A stretch of 64,000 nucleotides of DNA, taken from NCBI RefSeq assembly GCF_041146395.1, contig NC_090989.1, positions 241,728,843 to 241,792,842 of the forward strand, written 5' to 3'. Of the stretch, positions 12,215 to 23,383 are shown in pieces. Below the pieces are notes generated by a model, which did not search any database, was not told where the DNA came from, and worked only from the letters and a program-made list of their open reading frames with translations. Position numbers and translations under genes: made by a program. Position 1 is the stretch's first letter. Every line of letters begins with the position of its first letter. Source of the stretch: Eulemur rufifrons. Taxonomy: Eukaryota; Chordata; Mammalia; Primates; Lemuridae.

Positions 12215-12520
12215 GGTGTGACTCCTTCCTTTTCTGCTCAGAACTGATCACATGTGGACATAGTTGGATAGAAGGAATGAGTTCCAATGACAGATAGCAC
12301 AGTAGGGTGACTACAGTTAACAACAATGTATTACAAATTTCAAAATAGCTAGCGGATAGGATTTCAAATGTTCCCAACACAAAGAAATGAAAAATGCATG
12401 AGGCGATGGATATCTTAAATGTCCTTACTTGAGCATTATACATTCTATGTATGTATCAAAATAGCATGTATACCTAATAAATGTGTATATTATGTATCAA
12501 TAAAAATTTTCAAGATACAT
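12215..12520 (+). mobile_element. L1 3' UTR fragment
   Basis: Blocks such as 'acagtagggtgactacagttaacaa' and 'gaggcgatggatatctt', ending 'tatgtatcaataaaaa', are the 3' end of an old mammalian L1 in sense orientation. It has no counterpart at the aligned place before pseudogene 3. Confidence 0.85.
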
Positions 12521-12549
12521 ACTGTAATAAATTGCAAAGGAATAAAAAA

Positions 12550-14340
12550 AGTGTGAATTACATGAAAGAATAGTCGGGGGTCTTCTTGCCACGCTGAAGG
12601 CAGTCAGTCCATTGACCCAGGAATTGCTCTTCTTTGAGCCTCTGGCAGAAGCAGCCACTTCCCTGACTTTGTGCACCTCAACATTGGCCTTCATTCTTCT
12701 CTCTGCCAGAGCCCCTAGTGCCGACTTGGCTGCATTGAATTTTGCTAACTTATACTTTGTAATTTTCCAGCAGAAAGTCACTTCTCTTCTTTCACTTTCA
12801 AGACAATCAGAATCACATGTGTTTTCTTTTTGCTCACAAACAATTGTCAGGTTTTGCTTTCTAGGAAAGATGAAATGAGAAGCAAAAAAATCTGAAATGT
12901 TAAAAATTATAGAAAAAAAAAAACATTGCTACCCCTTTGCCTTTCTTTTACTTGTCTTTGTCTTCCTTCATCATTAATTAGAATGTAATACAGGAGCAGC
13001 AAGACAAACCTTGCCCAGTAAACCACTATGTGAAAAGAAGGGACAAAAATGTAAAATGAAAAATCACAAACAAGTAAAGGAGAGAAGGCTAGTTCTCCCT
13101 GACAGAATAGTCTGGACCTAACTTCTCTGCCTTGTCAGAATGAGACAGAGACAGAGGAGCAAGAACCTAAATAGAATTACACTGAGTAGATGAACAATTG
13201 AAGTCATTCAATTCAAAAGTCATTATTTTGTCTAATATAAGATGTTTCTTAGTGATAATGTCATCACGGAATCCCCTGTGCCTACCTCAGAAACTTTAAG
13301 CATAACAAGTATTCAATAGTTTAGGTAAAAAGTGATGATCAATAAAAACCATATCTGACAAAATTATTTGACTACTGAAGGTAAAATGACTACATATTAG
13401 ATAATTCTGCCACCTAGTTAGACAAAATAAACTTTTGCTATCAGCATCTGATGACTGTTGAAACTTTTGATACCTGGGGACATGTGTTAGATGAGAAGGT
13501 CACCACTGAGAACTAGAGTCCTTCACATACTCTGGGGGCAGGGCAAGGATCTTGAAAGTTGTACCATTTTGGCAGCAAAGAAAGCCCCTGTCTAGTAAAG
13601 AGTTCTAAACTCATCAGGATGTGATGAGCCTACCCTTAGTAAATAAGTCTGGAAGAATTTGAGTTGAGGACATTGTTACTGTAGAGGAAAGAGTATTACT
13701 ATATGTGATAACTATTTTGTGAGTAAGCTGGTACTAGGGAAATAAAATTATGTTGGAATTAGAATCTTCACACCCATATGCACCTGAAAAGAACCAAGAT
13801 ACCTGCTAGGAGTATTGGCACAGCCTGAGGATAACTTAGACATCCAGTAGGAAAATGGTGAAAAAGAAAGGATCACGTCTATACTAATCTTGACCTTATG
13901 GCCCCAGTGAAGCCTAAACACATGGACCTGCATGAATGTATTTTAGAAGGAAGATAAACATTGGAGAAGCTTATTCACTAATAATCATCAGTCTCTTCAT
14001 GAATAAAACAGTGAACAAAACTCAGTTATTAATTCCAAAGAGCTTACTGGCCATAGATAGTCTGGAAAATCCCTAACCAAATACAGAAACCCATAGGGCT
14101 GAGGGAGCCTGACTTCTTATGTAAAGGAACGTAAAAATGGAGCTTAGGATTAAGGCTAAAAATTTTTTCCCAGAACAAAGAAGAGTAATATTTACATAGG
14201 ACAAAAAATATGTGTATGTAGGAGTATTTATACACTTACATAGCTACATACACTTCAGTCTTTAGAACAAACACATTTCTCTTTTGGTTGAGAAATATCT
14301 ATTTGAATTAGCACATCTGAAGTTTACTGGGAAAATTAAA
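12550..14340. repeat. 5' flank of the intact interferon, shared between units
   Basis: The block at 12565-12800 aligns with 21040-21250 ahead of pseudogene 3, and 12800-13930 continues the match to 21260-22100 and to 1180-2330. Open frames here (such as 12497-12781 on the minus strand and 12612-12878 on the plus strand) are not kept in the paralogs, so no gene is called. Confidence 0.6.
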
Positions 14341-14400
14341 CTTTTTTTTTGCAAAAATTAAGAGTTTAAAGTGAGACTTCTTAGCCCATATGGAGACAAA

Positions 14401-14464
14401 AAGTGGAAGTAAAAGTGTAGATACATGTTCAGAAAATGAAAATTGTTTTGTTCTCTATTTAAAA
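14401..14464 (+). promoter_or_regulatory. Virus-inducible promoter of the interferon gene
   Basis: Two purine-rich elements, aagtggaagtaaaagtg (14401-14417) and agaaaatgaaaattg (14431-14445), contain the GAAA-type repeats that IRF3/IRF7 bind in type I interferon promoters. A TATA-like box (tatttaaaa, 14456-14464) lies 93-101 bases before the ATG, which predicts a transcription start near 14487-14492. The order and spacing are typical of IFNA/IFNW genes and imply induction by infection. Binding itself is inferred. Confidence 0.8.
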
Positions 14465-14556
14465 GCCATGCATAGAAAGGATGTCTTCAGAGAACCTAGA
14501 GTCCAAGGCTCACACAGACCCCAGCTCAGCCAGGACAGCAGCAGCCTCACTTCCCA

Positions 14557-15144
14557 ATGGCCCTCTTGCTCCCCCTACTGACGGCCCTGGTGATGTGCAG
14601 CTGTGGCCCTGTTGGGTCTCTGGGCTGTGACCTGCCTGAGAGCCAAGGTCGGCTTAGCAGGAAGACCTTGGAGCTTCTGGACCAAATGAGGAGAGTATCC
14701 ACTTCCTTGTGTCTGGAGGACAGAAACGACTTCAGATTCCCCCGGGAGATGGTGAATGGCAGCCAGCTGCAGAAGGCCCAGGCCGTGTCTGTCCTCCACG
14801 AGATGCTCCAACAGATCTTCAACCTCTTCCACACAGAGCGCTCCTCTGCTGCCTGGACCCCGCCCCTCCTGGGCAGACTGCGCACTGGGCTTCACCAGCA
14901 GCTGGAACACCTGGAGGCCTGCTTGGTGCAGGTGACGGCGGAGGAAGACTCTGCCAGTGCGATGGAGAACTCGACCCTGGCCTTGAGGAGGTACTTCTGG
15001 AGAATTCGTCTCTACCTGCAAGAGAAGAACTACAGTGACTGTGCCTGGGAAATTGTCAGAGTGGAAGTCATGGGCTCCTTCTCTTCATCAACAAACTTGC
15101 AGGAAAAGTTAAGAAGGAAGGATGGAGATCTGGGGTCATCTTGA
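14557..15144 (+). CDS. IFNW1: Interferon omega, intact
   Basis: An intronless 195-codon gene for a secreted type I interferon, which signals through the IFNAR1/IFNAR2 receptor to induce the antiviral state. Residues 1-23 form a hydrophobic signal peptide, with mature protein starting at Cys24 (CDLP). The four family cysteines are at 24, 52, 122 and 162 (mature 1, 29, 99 and 139), which pair 1-99 and 29-139 in this family. The type I interferon signature spans Y146-W164 (YF-x-R-I, YL, CAW). The 195-residue length and the C-terminal extension ending KDGDLGSS indicate omega and not alpha, which is usually shorter. Human IFN-omega carries an N-glycan at mature Asn78; here that position (residue 101) is Thr followed by two Pro. 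Sequons instead occur at N67, N138 and N158. The ATG is the first after the promoter and starts the signal peptide directly. Orthology to human IFNW1 versus a lineage-specific omega copy cannot be settled here. Confidence 0.97.
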   Translation: MALLLPLLTALVMCSCGPVGSLGCDLPESQGRLSRKTLELLDQMRRVSTSLCLEDRNDFRFPREMVNGSQLQKAQAVSVLHEMLQQIFNLFHTERSSAAWTPPLLGRLRTGLHQQLEHLEACLVQVTAEEDSASAMENSTLALRRYFWRIRLYLQEKNYSDCAWEIVRVEVMGSFSSSTNLQEKLRRKDGDLGSS

Positions 15145-15560
15145 AATGGTTCTCGTTGACTAAGCTGCCATATCACACTTGCAGATATTGGATATTGCAA
15201 AATATTCTCATTTGTGATTTGGTCACTGAATATATTGAGTTAAATTCAGCAAATACTTTGTCGGAATATTAAGCAAGTATATGTTAAAAACATTCAGCTT
15301 TAGGGGCATTGGTCCCTAAGTGATGATAGCCGTGATGTTATTTATTGTTTGTATATTTATTTAGGCACCTTATTATATTCATAATATTTACATTTTTATA
15401 TAACTGGAGTTCACCTTTACATTGTTTTAAAATTAGAAAATATGATCACCTTTACATTTTATTAAATATTGTTTTATTATTTATTAAATTCTCATCAAAG
15501 AAATTTTCTCGAATTTTTTTTCTAAAAACAAAATCCAAGTGCTAGTATTCTTAACCAAAT
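15145..15560 (+). promoter_or_regulatory. 3' UTR with AU-rich elements
   Basis: After the stop, ATTTA pentamers occur at 15340-15344, 15355-15359 and 15359-15363; the last two overlap as ATTTATTTA. These mark unstable cytokine mRNAs. Candidate poly(A) signals of the ATTAAA type lie at 15461-15466 and near 15483. The mRNA end is inferred. Confidence 0.6.
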
Positions 15561-18250
15561 TGAAGAATGGGTGGTAATATTTACTTACTTATTTATTAAT
15601 TCCATTCCCATTATGTACATAAATTGAGTAAGTGGCCAATTGTCGGATTTCCTTCAAGAAATAGAGGTGAATGAAGCTAACACAGTTCCTACTGCATTGA
15701 AACCTTTAGTTTTACAGTAAAGGAAACATAAAAGTTGTACTAAAAATGCTACAAAGAGAAGAAAAGGAAAAGGATATTCTCACACCAGAAACTTTAGGGG
15801 CAAATGATGCTGGGAAGAGGAAAAAAGCAGATGTCTTTTCTAAAGTGCCTGAGAGACGTAAAGGTGCAGAAATCTTATCAGCAGTTGGGAATATGGGTCA
15901 AGAATGAATAACAAATGCCATAGGTGAATGTATTAATTTGAGAGTTTTTATATCTGTCTGGTAATGAGGACATAGGAATGGACATGACCACTCATATTAA
16001 TAAATAGATGGGACAATGAGATGAGGACCTAAATTTTGTACTGCAGACCTTCCACTTTCAAAGGTAGGACAGAGGAGGAGAGACTGCAAAGGGCACTGAG
16101 GTGGAGAAATAGGGCAGAGTAGGGGAGACATGAATGAAAGGAAGAAGAGTTTTCAAAAGACAGTGGCGATTTTAAGATAGATGAATTGTCCCAGTGGACC
16201 TGAAAATAGACACCATCATTTGGGAGTAGATTGAAGAGGAAACACAAGAAGCAGAATTAGGAACACTGTGTATAGAAAATTATTTGGGGAAGTTTGTTTC
16301 TTGAGTGGAAGAATAAAATAAGATCGACCTGGAGGAGAATGTGGATATATATCTTGCATATTTTTTATGTTTTTGCAATTCTACTTTCCCAAAATCACTT
16401 TCAAAATATGAACATTTTTAATATTTGGTTTAAATAATTTGGGTACAATAGTAGTTTATGAGTGCTGTAATTAATATTACTTTATAGTAAATTTCAATGG
16501 TAACACAGTTGCTTGTTAATTTGTTTTTTTAAATCAAATTTTCCAATAAAGTTTCATTTTATTCTGTTGTATTATTTACTCTAGTTTTTATGTTGGCCAT
16601 TTACATTATTTATTTATGATTTTATAATTTCTGATTATTGACCTATTCATTTTCTATAAATTGTGCCATATGCTTTTGATGGACACTTGTTTTTAACTTC
16701 ACCTGTGTACAAAGGGCTGAACATTTTCTTTTTTTTATTTCTCTAAATTATTGAATGTCTAGGACAAAGAACCAAGCATTTCCCTAATCATATTCCTCTT
16801 TTGATTTTACACACATTCAGCTGCAAATCTGTTTTTACTTTCGATTCTACATTCCACCAGGATTTACTTTATCTATGATATGGGATGATAATCTAAATTC
16901 CTTTCTGTTAGAGTGCCAGGCAATATTCCTAGAACTTTTTATTGCAATTTTCTTTCCTTCTTTATTATCATCTAATACATTTTTTCCTATAAATCTAATT
17001 ACTCTGATAATACAGTAGTTTTGAGATTATTTGCTTTGTTAATATGATTAATAACCTCTCCTCATTGCTATACTTTTTTTTTTTTTTTTACTTTAAAACA
17101 TTCAATTCTTCTGATTAAGCTAGCTAAGGTCAAAAATTTTTCTTTTAATATTATTGCTTCCCCTATTTCCTAATTAACTTTAGAATTGTACACAGTAGAG
17201 AGCTTTGGTTTCATGAAAATCATAAGTATTTGTGTATTCCAGAATGGCTAATTATAATGTATATCAAAGAATGAGATGCATGATAAAAATAAATGAAAGA
17301 AACTAGATGAATCTTTCTCACAGAAGCTAACAGAAAAAAAAATTATTAAATACAAAGAAATAATATTAGCTACAAAGTAATGGTGTACAATATGTACAAT
17401 AGCCACCAGAATAAGAAAGACCAAGCAGAAACAGTTTAACGATCCTGTAATTTAAATCTTAAAATAATGAACAGAAATCCATAATATAAAACTTAGGAAT
17501 CATCCATACTCCCAATATAGGAATTTTCATTGATCCCCCCAATCTGCCATTTTGTATGTGTGATCCCAGCCAACTCACCTAAACCCTTTGGGCCTCAGTT
17601 TCTCAAATGTAAAGTAGAGTGAAAATATTTATAGAGCTGTTGCATTAAACAAAAATGTACATTTTATAAAACTTAGCACTGTACCTTCCAGTGAGTGAGT
17701 TCTTAATATTTGGTAACCAACTTCCTATTTTTTTAATATCGACCTATGTCAGAACAGTATTAATATTTGTCTATTAAATACAATGACTGCCAAAAGCTGG
17801 AATTCCATGGAATTCTGGGAGAAGGTCTGGAAAAGATGGAAAAACTGTCACTACTTATTTCAGAGGAGTAACTCTGAATTAGGGATTTTATCACTGTATT
17901 CAGTGGTCAAGCCAGTGGCAAGTGTAAATATCTGAGAGAGGGAGTCCTCCCCTAGAGTGAAGTGGGGAAGACACATATTTATTGGTCCTGGCTCCTGGAA
18001 CGCTTCCTCCCACAACCATCCCGGTTCTGCTTTCCCCAATCCATTACTCCCTATCACAGTATCTTCACTCTCTCCACCCTGCACTTTCTTACCACTCCCT
18101 ACCTTACCGCCTATTCACACAGGTGCCTCTGATTCTGCTCTGGTTTCTCCCTTAGAGGTTTGTGTAACAGTGGAAAGCCACAGGAAGAAAACAAAGTCAA
18201 ATAGGAACTCTAAAGTTTTTCAAAACTGCGGTAAGCAAGTTTTGTATCTG
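15561..18250. repeat. 3' flank of the intact interferon, unit-shared DNA
   Basis: No gene seen. The part at 15580-16350 matches the start of the window and 23640-24250. The part at 16640-17760 matches 6030-7010 and includes the + strand MIR at 17555-17710, the paralog of 6690-6860. A poly-T run lies near 17076-17089. Confidence 0.55.
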
Positions 18251-18381
18251 TGTGTGTCTTGAGGAATACCGTTGGGCCCTGAGGGAATGTCCATGTTACA
18301 ATGATATTAACAGGCACCGAAAGTAAAAGAAAACAGCTGAATCCAGTTTACCTCGTGGACGAACAAAACGCTCGTGGGGAA

Positions 18382-18400
18382 GTGCGCCCCCTGCTGGCCA
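18382..18400 (-). promoter_or_regulatory. CTCF-type binding motif
   Basis: The plus strand reads gtgcgccccctgctggcca; its reverse complement, TGGCCAGCAGGGGGCGCAC, fits the CTCF core CCASYAGRGGGCRC at every position. It sits 3.2 kb after the interferon stop and 3.9 kb before pseudogene 3. The twin in the first unit (7742-7758) has changes in the G-rich core. Binding is inferred from the motif alone. Confidence 0.6.
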
Positions 18401-18852
18401 TGGGGTAGAGGGCGGGGACCACACTGGTGGAGGGCAGGCTCCTTTTCTATGAACAAGTCCAGTTCCCTCCTGGGGATTGGCCTCCAAAAGCAGCAACAGA
18501 TCCTTTCTTGGCAAGAATTGACCTAATTCTGAAATATTACTGTTCTCTAGTTTATTTCACTGCAATAAAACAATCAGTAAATTCTATTTAACAAATTCAT
18601 TCCAAATATCAGATCATGCCTGCCTGTATAATTGGAAAAAATACTTATTATTGAATGATGACATTGGCAGCCTTTCCACATGGTCAAATAGGGAGTTCAG
18701 ATGTATTTTAAGAACTGCTAGAGAACTCCAGTATTGCCAACTGATAGCCAGTGAGGCTTCTTCATTGAAGTATGTGGATGCTGGTAGAATTTGGAAAGTG
18801 TTACTGTAAGTTGCACAATATTGTATTTGTACACTGTCGTTAATCAAGAGTC

Positions 18853-18881
18853 GTGTGTATGTGTGTGGGTGTGGGTGTGTG
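18853..18881. repeat. TG-rich microsatellite
   Basis: An impure (TG/TGGG) tract. The next 300 bases hold AT-rich unit DNA without a gene, and a mixed TA/CA/TG microsatellite follows at about 19180-19275. Confidence 0.75.
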
Positions 18882-19409
18882 CATTGTTCAGGTAGTAGGG
18901 CGGGAGGTCAATTTGGGAGCGTTTCTTTTTACCTCAGACAACCTAGCCAATGCTTTAGTTTGCTTCTCTATAAATTGTGGGTGGGGACAGTCCTGGTAAT
19001 ATTTTAATAGATTTTTGTCCTTTTTATTTCTTTCTTCTGCTATTGCTTATGAGTGAACCAGGTGAGGAGCAGGGGAAGGGCTTGACAATTCTTGAATTCC
19101 TCTGTCTCTCTGTCTTTGATTTCCTAACACATTTCAAATATTACAATCCTCTCTATTCATGGGGTATTGCAGAAGTTATGTATATATAGAGATAGATACA
19201 GACACATATATGTGTAATATATACATATATACACATACATGCATGTACACCTATACATATATGTATAATTTACTTTCTGTTCATCTTATTTTATATATTT
19301 AGTGTGAAAAAAATTCTCCTATGTACTATGACTTTTTGTTCATCCTGTGTTATATATTTGGTGGGAAATGATTTTCCTAGCTAGCTCTATACTGTCACTT
19401 TGACCTGAA

Positions 19410-19900
19410 AATCTCTGTATCCATGTCCTGTTTAATACCCAGAAGTTATGAAAGCATTGGGGAAGCCAGCGGTGGGACTCACTGCACAGCCTGTCAGCCA
19501 GGCACAAGTCCCACCGTAGTTCTGGGCCTTAGCCACCTGACAGGCATATGGTCTTCTGGGGTAGAGGACGAGGCAGGGGATACCTAGGAGTATCTAAAGG
19601 GAATCACTATGCAGTGTCCACTGGGGGAGGCCAAGTGTGAATGTGGTTGTGCCTGGCCCCCTGCCAACACCCTGCCCTGCAGTGGACAAGTCCCCACAGA
19701 GGACCAACCTGGCACAGTGGAACAGCACCAACACTTGTCTACACCCAATAAGTTGCGACAAAACCCAAGAGCTCATTGCAGTGGTGTTCAGGGGTTAAGT
19801 TCTGATTCTCCTAGGAGGACACTACACCAGGCACTTGATGCATGTTTGCTCAATAAATGAAAAGGAGCATCGAGAAATGTGAAGTTCTATACCAGGAGCA
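19410..19900. repeat. GC-rich block paralogous to 8940-9440
   Basis: The second copy of the GC-rich unit block. Neither copy keeps a common open frame. It is flanked by matching AT-rich DNA on both sides (8860-8945 resembles 19340-19420). Confidence 0.6.
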
Positions 19901-20514
19901 GCTAAAGAACTTGGAATGCAAGAAACTTGGCAAATTTGGTATATTGGGTTTTTGCTTACACAGATCAAATAGTTGTCAAGTTTGTTGTATGTAAGCATTG
20001 TTACTTGGCCAAGGTGAAAGTCTTCCGGCCTCACTCGTGAAGATCATGCGGGCTGCTACATTATGGTTTTCTGCTACACTATATGGCAGTTTGAGTTGCA
20101 GGATGACCAATTGCTGGAGGAACCAATCTGAGCGTGAAAGTGAAAATTCAATAAAGACAGAAAATAAATCGTTCATACAAGGCAACAGGCATATATCACC
20201 CAAATTCAACTTTTAGGAAACACTGTATTGGTCAAGGGAGGCATTTAACAAATATAATCAAGAAGACAAGAATGGTTTGTAACAGGTGTAATGAAAGTGA
20301 TGACCAATTTTTTTATACTGTAAAATGTCTGTCATGAGAGAATAGTACCAGTTATGATTGAGACAACTGAGAATTGGATAGAAAATACTTACAATTATTT
20401 ATCTAAGACTGTCCTGGAGAAAGGACGATCAGATTCTTAGCAACATCTCTGGTTCTCATGGACAGTAATATTCCCAGAATGTGATAAAGCTCCCAGGCCA
20501 TGAGGTCATAAGAC

Positions 20515-20690
20515 CTGGATTCCAACATGAGGCTATGACCTTGGGAAGGTTACTCTCTGTGGCTCTATTTTCTGCTCTGTAGCACGGGGATATATAAAGG
20601 AGAGACATCTGCTTGTTTTGTTAACTGACGAGTACCAAAGCAACTAGAACAAGGACTTTCACACATAGGAGTTCAAGAAATAATAGTTCA
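20515..20690 (+). mobile_element. MIR
   Basis: Text such as 'gaccttgggaaggttactctctgtggctctattttctgctctgtagcacggggata' follows the MIR consensus in sense orientation. Confidence 0.75.
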
Positions 20691-20819
20691 CAAATTCATG
20701 TATACTCGGAGCATTCAGAAGATTAAATTGCAAGTATTAATATGCTTAGTCTATAGATGCTCAATAACATTCTTATTTTTAATATTATCATATAATTATC
20801 TAGCTATACTGAGTAAGAA

Positions 20820-22200
20820 TGATATTCTCTGAAATTATCCAGGTTCTGAGTGGATTAATTAACCATGTGAAGTGCTCAGGGACAAAGACTAACATTCATT
20901 GTTCTGCCAGATAGAATTAGTTATAGTTATTAAATTGTTCTTATTTAAAGTGAGTCTCTTGTGAGTTCATTGGTACAGTCCTTTTTCCTTGCCCCTCAAC
21001 TGATTACATCTGAGAAAAAAATGAAAGAATAATTGCCTGGCTGGTCTTGCAAAGCTGAAGGCTGGCCATTGTACAGAATTACTCTCCTTTGAGCCCCGGC
21101 CAGGGGCAGCCAGCTTGCTGCCTGTTCTTTACTTCTGTTATGCCCTTCACCCTCCAGCTTTGGTATGGACTCGAGTCTCCAACTTATTGCAGTGAATTGA
21201 GCCAAATTATATTTTCTCATTTTGTTAGCTGAGAAGTTACACACTTTCTATCACTTTTAACACATTCCAACTTGCATTGCGTTTTCTTTTGTTCCTTTAC
21301 ATCCAGATGCATTGATGGACAGCTTTGGTTTATTTAGGATGTTGAATTGAGAAAGAAAATAAAAATCTGATATTGTGATGATTATAGGAAATATTGGAAA
21401 ATTTTCTTTAGTTTCTGTATTAAACTAAAAGGATACAGGAAGAAATTCAGTAGAAACTTTGCCCTGTAAATATGAGGAAAAAGAAGGTGAAAATTTTTTC
21501 ATATCACAAACAGTAATAAAAGTAATACTAATTAATAAATGTTCAACAATCTAATGAAATGAGTTGAATAAGAAAAGAAAACTTGGCAAAACAAAAGTTA
21601 TTTGGCTATTTAAGGCAAAAAATATATACCATGGACAATTTCTTCCCATATATATAGAAGGTGTCTGTTTGCTGGTGCCATCTATAGGCTATCAAACTAT
21701 CTGATACCTGGATCCGGAGGAGGGAAGGTCATTTCTCACTATTTTATCATTCACATTGACACCTGGCAAATTTGATAAGAGCTTAGGCAAGCAGAAGAAA
21801 GCCAGTGTATTACTTTGGAGACTATTGCAACCACCCAATAAAGGAATATCATAAGGTATCCAACTGAGGTGAGTTAACCCATGCTCTGCACAACAGGAGC
21901 AAGTCAGGCAGAGTGAGAGTTCAGGACACATGGCTCATGGCTCTGTGCCTACTGAACAAGTTATGCTCTGTCACTCCAGAGCAGAGGGTATCGCTGTATG
22001 TGTGACAATTACTCATGAGGTGAGTTGGTGCTATGAATAGGATGAAAATAATATTGGTTTTGGAATTTGAATTCTTACACTCCTTGCACCTGAAAATAAC
22101 TAGTATTTGCACTTAGGACTATTAGCAGCAACCGAAGAGTTGTTTTTGAAGCCCATTAAGAAAACAGTGAAAAGAGAAAGCCATGTGTGTTACAATCCCG
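20820..22200. repeat. 5' flank of pseudogene 3, unit-shared DNA
   Basis: Matches 12050-14000 in part: 21040-21370 with 12565-12900 and 21670-22100 with 13440-13930. No gene is seen. The TATA-like remnant gatttaaag lies near 22253-22261, but the GAAA-repeat elements upstream of it are lost or scrambled. Confidence 0.55.
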
Positions 22201-22323
22201 TATACAAGTCCTATATGCAGGGCTTCCAGGTGATGGAAGCTGCTGTGTTTCTGATTTAAAGAACTTAGGGGCTAAGACCCAGTTACACTTCTTAGGTAGG
22301 CTGGCAGCATTCACAAGATTTTC

Positions 22324-22890
22324 AATGGCCTCTTCCATCCATGTACTGATGGCCCTGTAATACTCCTCAGCACCCCCATATGCTTTTAAAGGTTTGAACT
22401 GCCTCAGTGCCAAGGTCTGACTAATAGAGAAGTCTTCAGGCTTCTGAGACAAATGAGACTATTCCTTTTTTCCTGTTTGATGGACAGGAATGAAGTCAGG
22501 TTTCCTGGGAACAGTTGGATAAAGCCACATCCAGAAGACTGGGGACACTGCTGTCTTCCTTGACGTGCTCTAGCAAAACTTCAGCCTCTTTAGTACAAAG
22601 GGTTCCTCTGCTGTCTTGAATAAAACCCTCCTGGAGAGATTCCTCATTAGACTTGGTCAGAAGCTGGAAGGCTGGGACCTATTCAGGTCAGAAGAATGAA
22701 TCAGAAGAAATCCTTGCAGCAGGTGAGTACTTCTTACTGGCTGTGAAGAGGTACTTCCAAGGAACCAATCTCTATTTGAAAGGGAAGGAATAGAGTGAAC
22801 GTGCCCATGAGGTGTCAGAGTGGAAATCAAGAGCTGGTTGTCTTCATCATTAATCTTGTTTTAAAAAATGGCAGGTAAGGAAAGAGACTA
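22324..22890 (+). pseudogene. Type I interferon pseudogene 3 (omega-like)
   Basis: A second decayed interferon, also on the plus strand. The ATG at 22324 survives and begins M-A-S-S, but an in-frame TAA follows after eleven codons (MASSIHVLMAL, then stop). Later landmarks are recognisable against the intact gene: the region of the SRKTLELLDQMRR helix around 22418-22455 with several stops, the segment coding for SSAVLNKTLLERF near 22604-22642, and the Y-F region near 22750-22790 followed by an in-frame TAG in 'aaggaatagagtg'. Several small indels also shift the frame. It keeps an Asn-Lys-Thr sequon at 22619-22627, at the position where the intact gene has Thr-Pro-Pro. The 3' end extends past a usual alpha stop, which suggests omega. 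No functional interferon can be made from it. Confidence 0.88.
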
Positions 22891-22993
22891 GAACTTTAAT
22901 TGAAAAGAAATGTTCACACCCTTCAAAGACATATGTCTGCTTTGGTGTGAAATATATTGCCTTAAATTTAACAGACTTTTTTTAGTGTTATAA

Positions 22994-23383
<390 letters not shown>

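Noticed and set aside
12612..12878. Overlapping frames on both strands 1.7-2.0 kb upstream of the interferon gene
   Set aside because: The paralogous block at 21040-21360 has different stops, so the frames are not under constraint.
14575..15021. A 148-codon minus-strand frame opposite the interferon gene
   Set aside because: It is the antisense shadow of a GC-rich coding region, with no start context or family match. The plus-strand +2 frame at 14709-15038 is rejected for the same reason.
22156..22452. A 98-codon minus-strand frame over the start of pseudogene 3
   Set aside because: It runs antisense to decayed interferon DNA and is not present opposite the other two copies.
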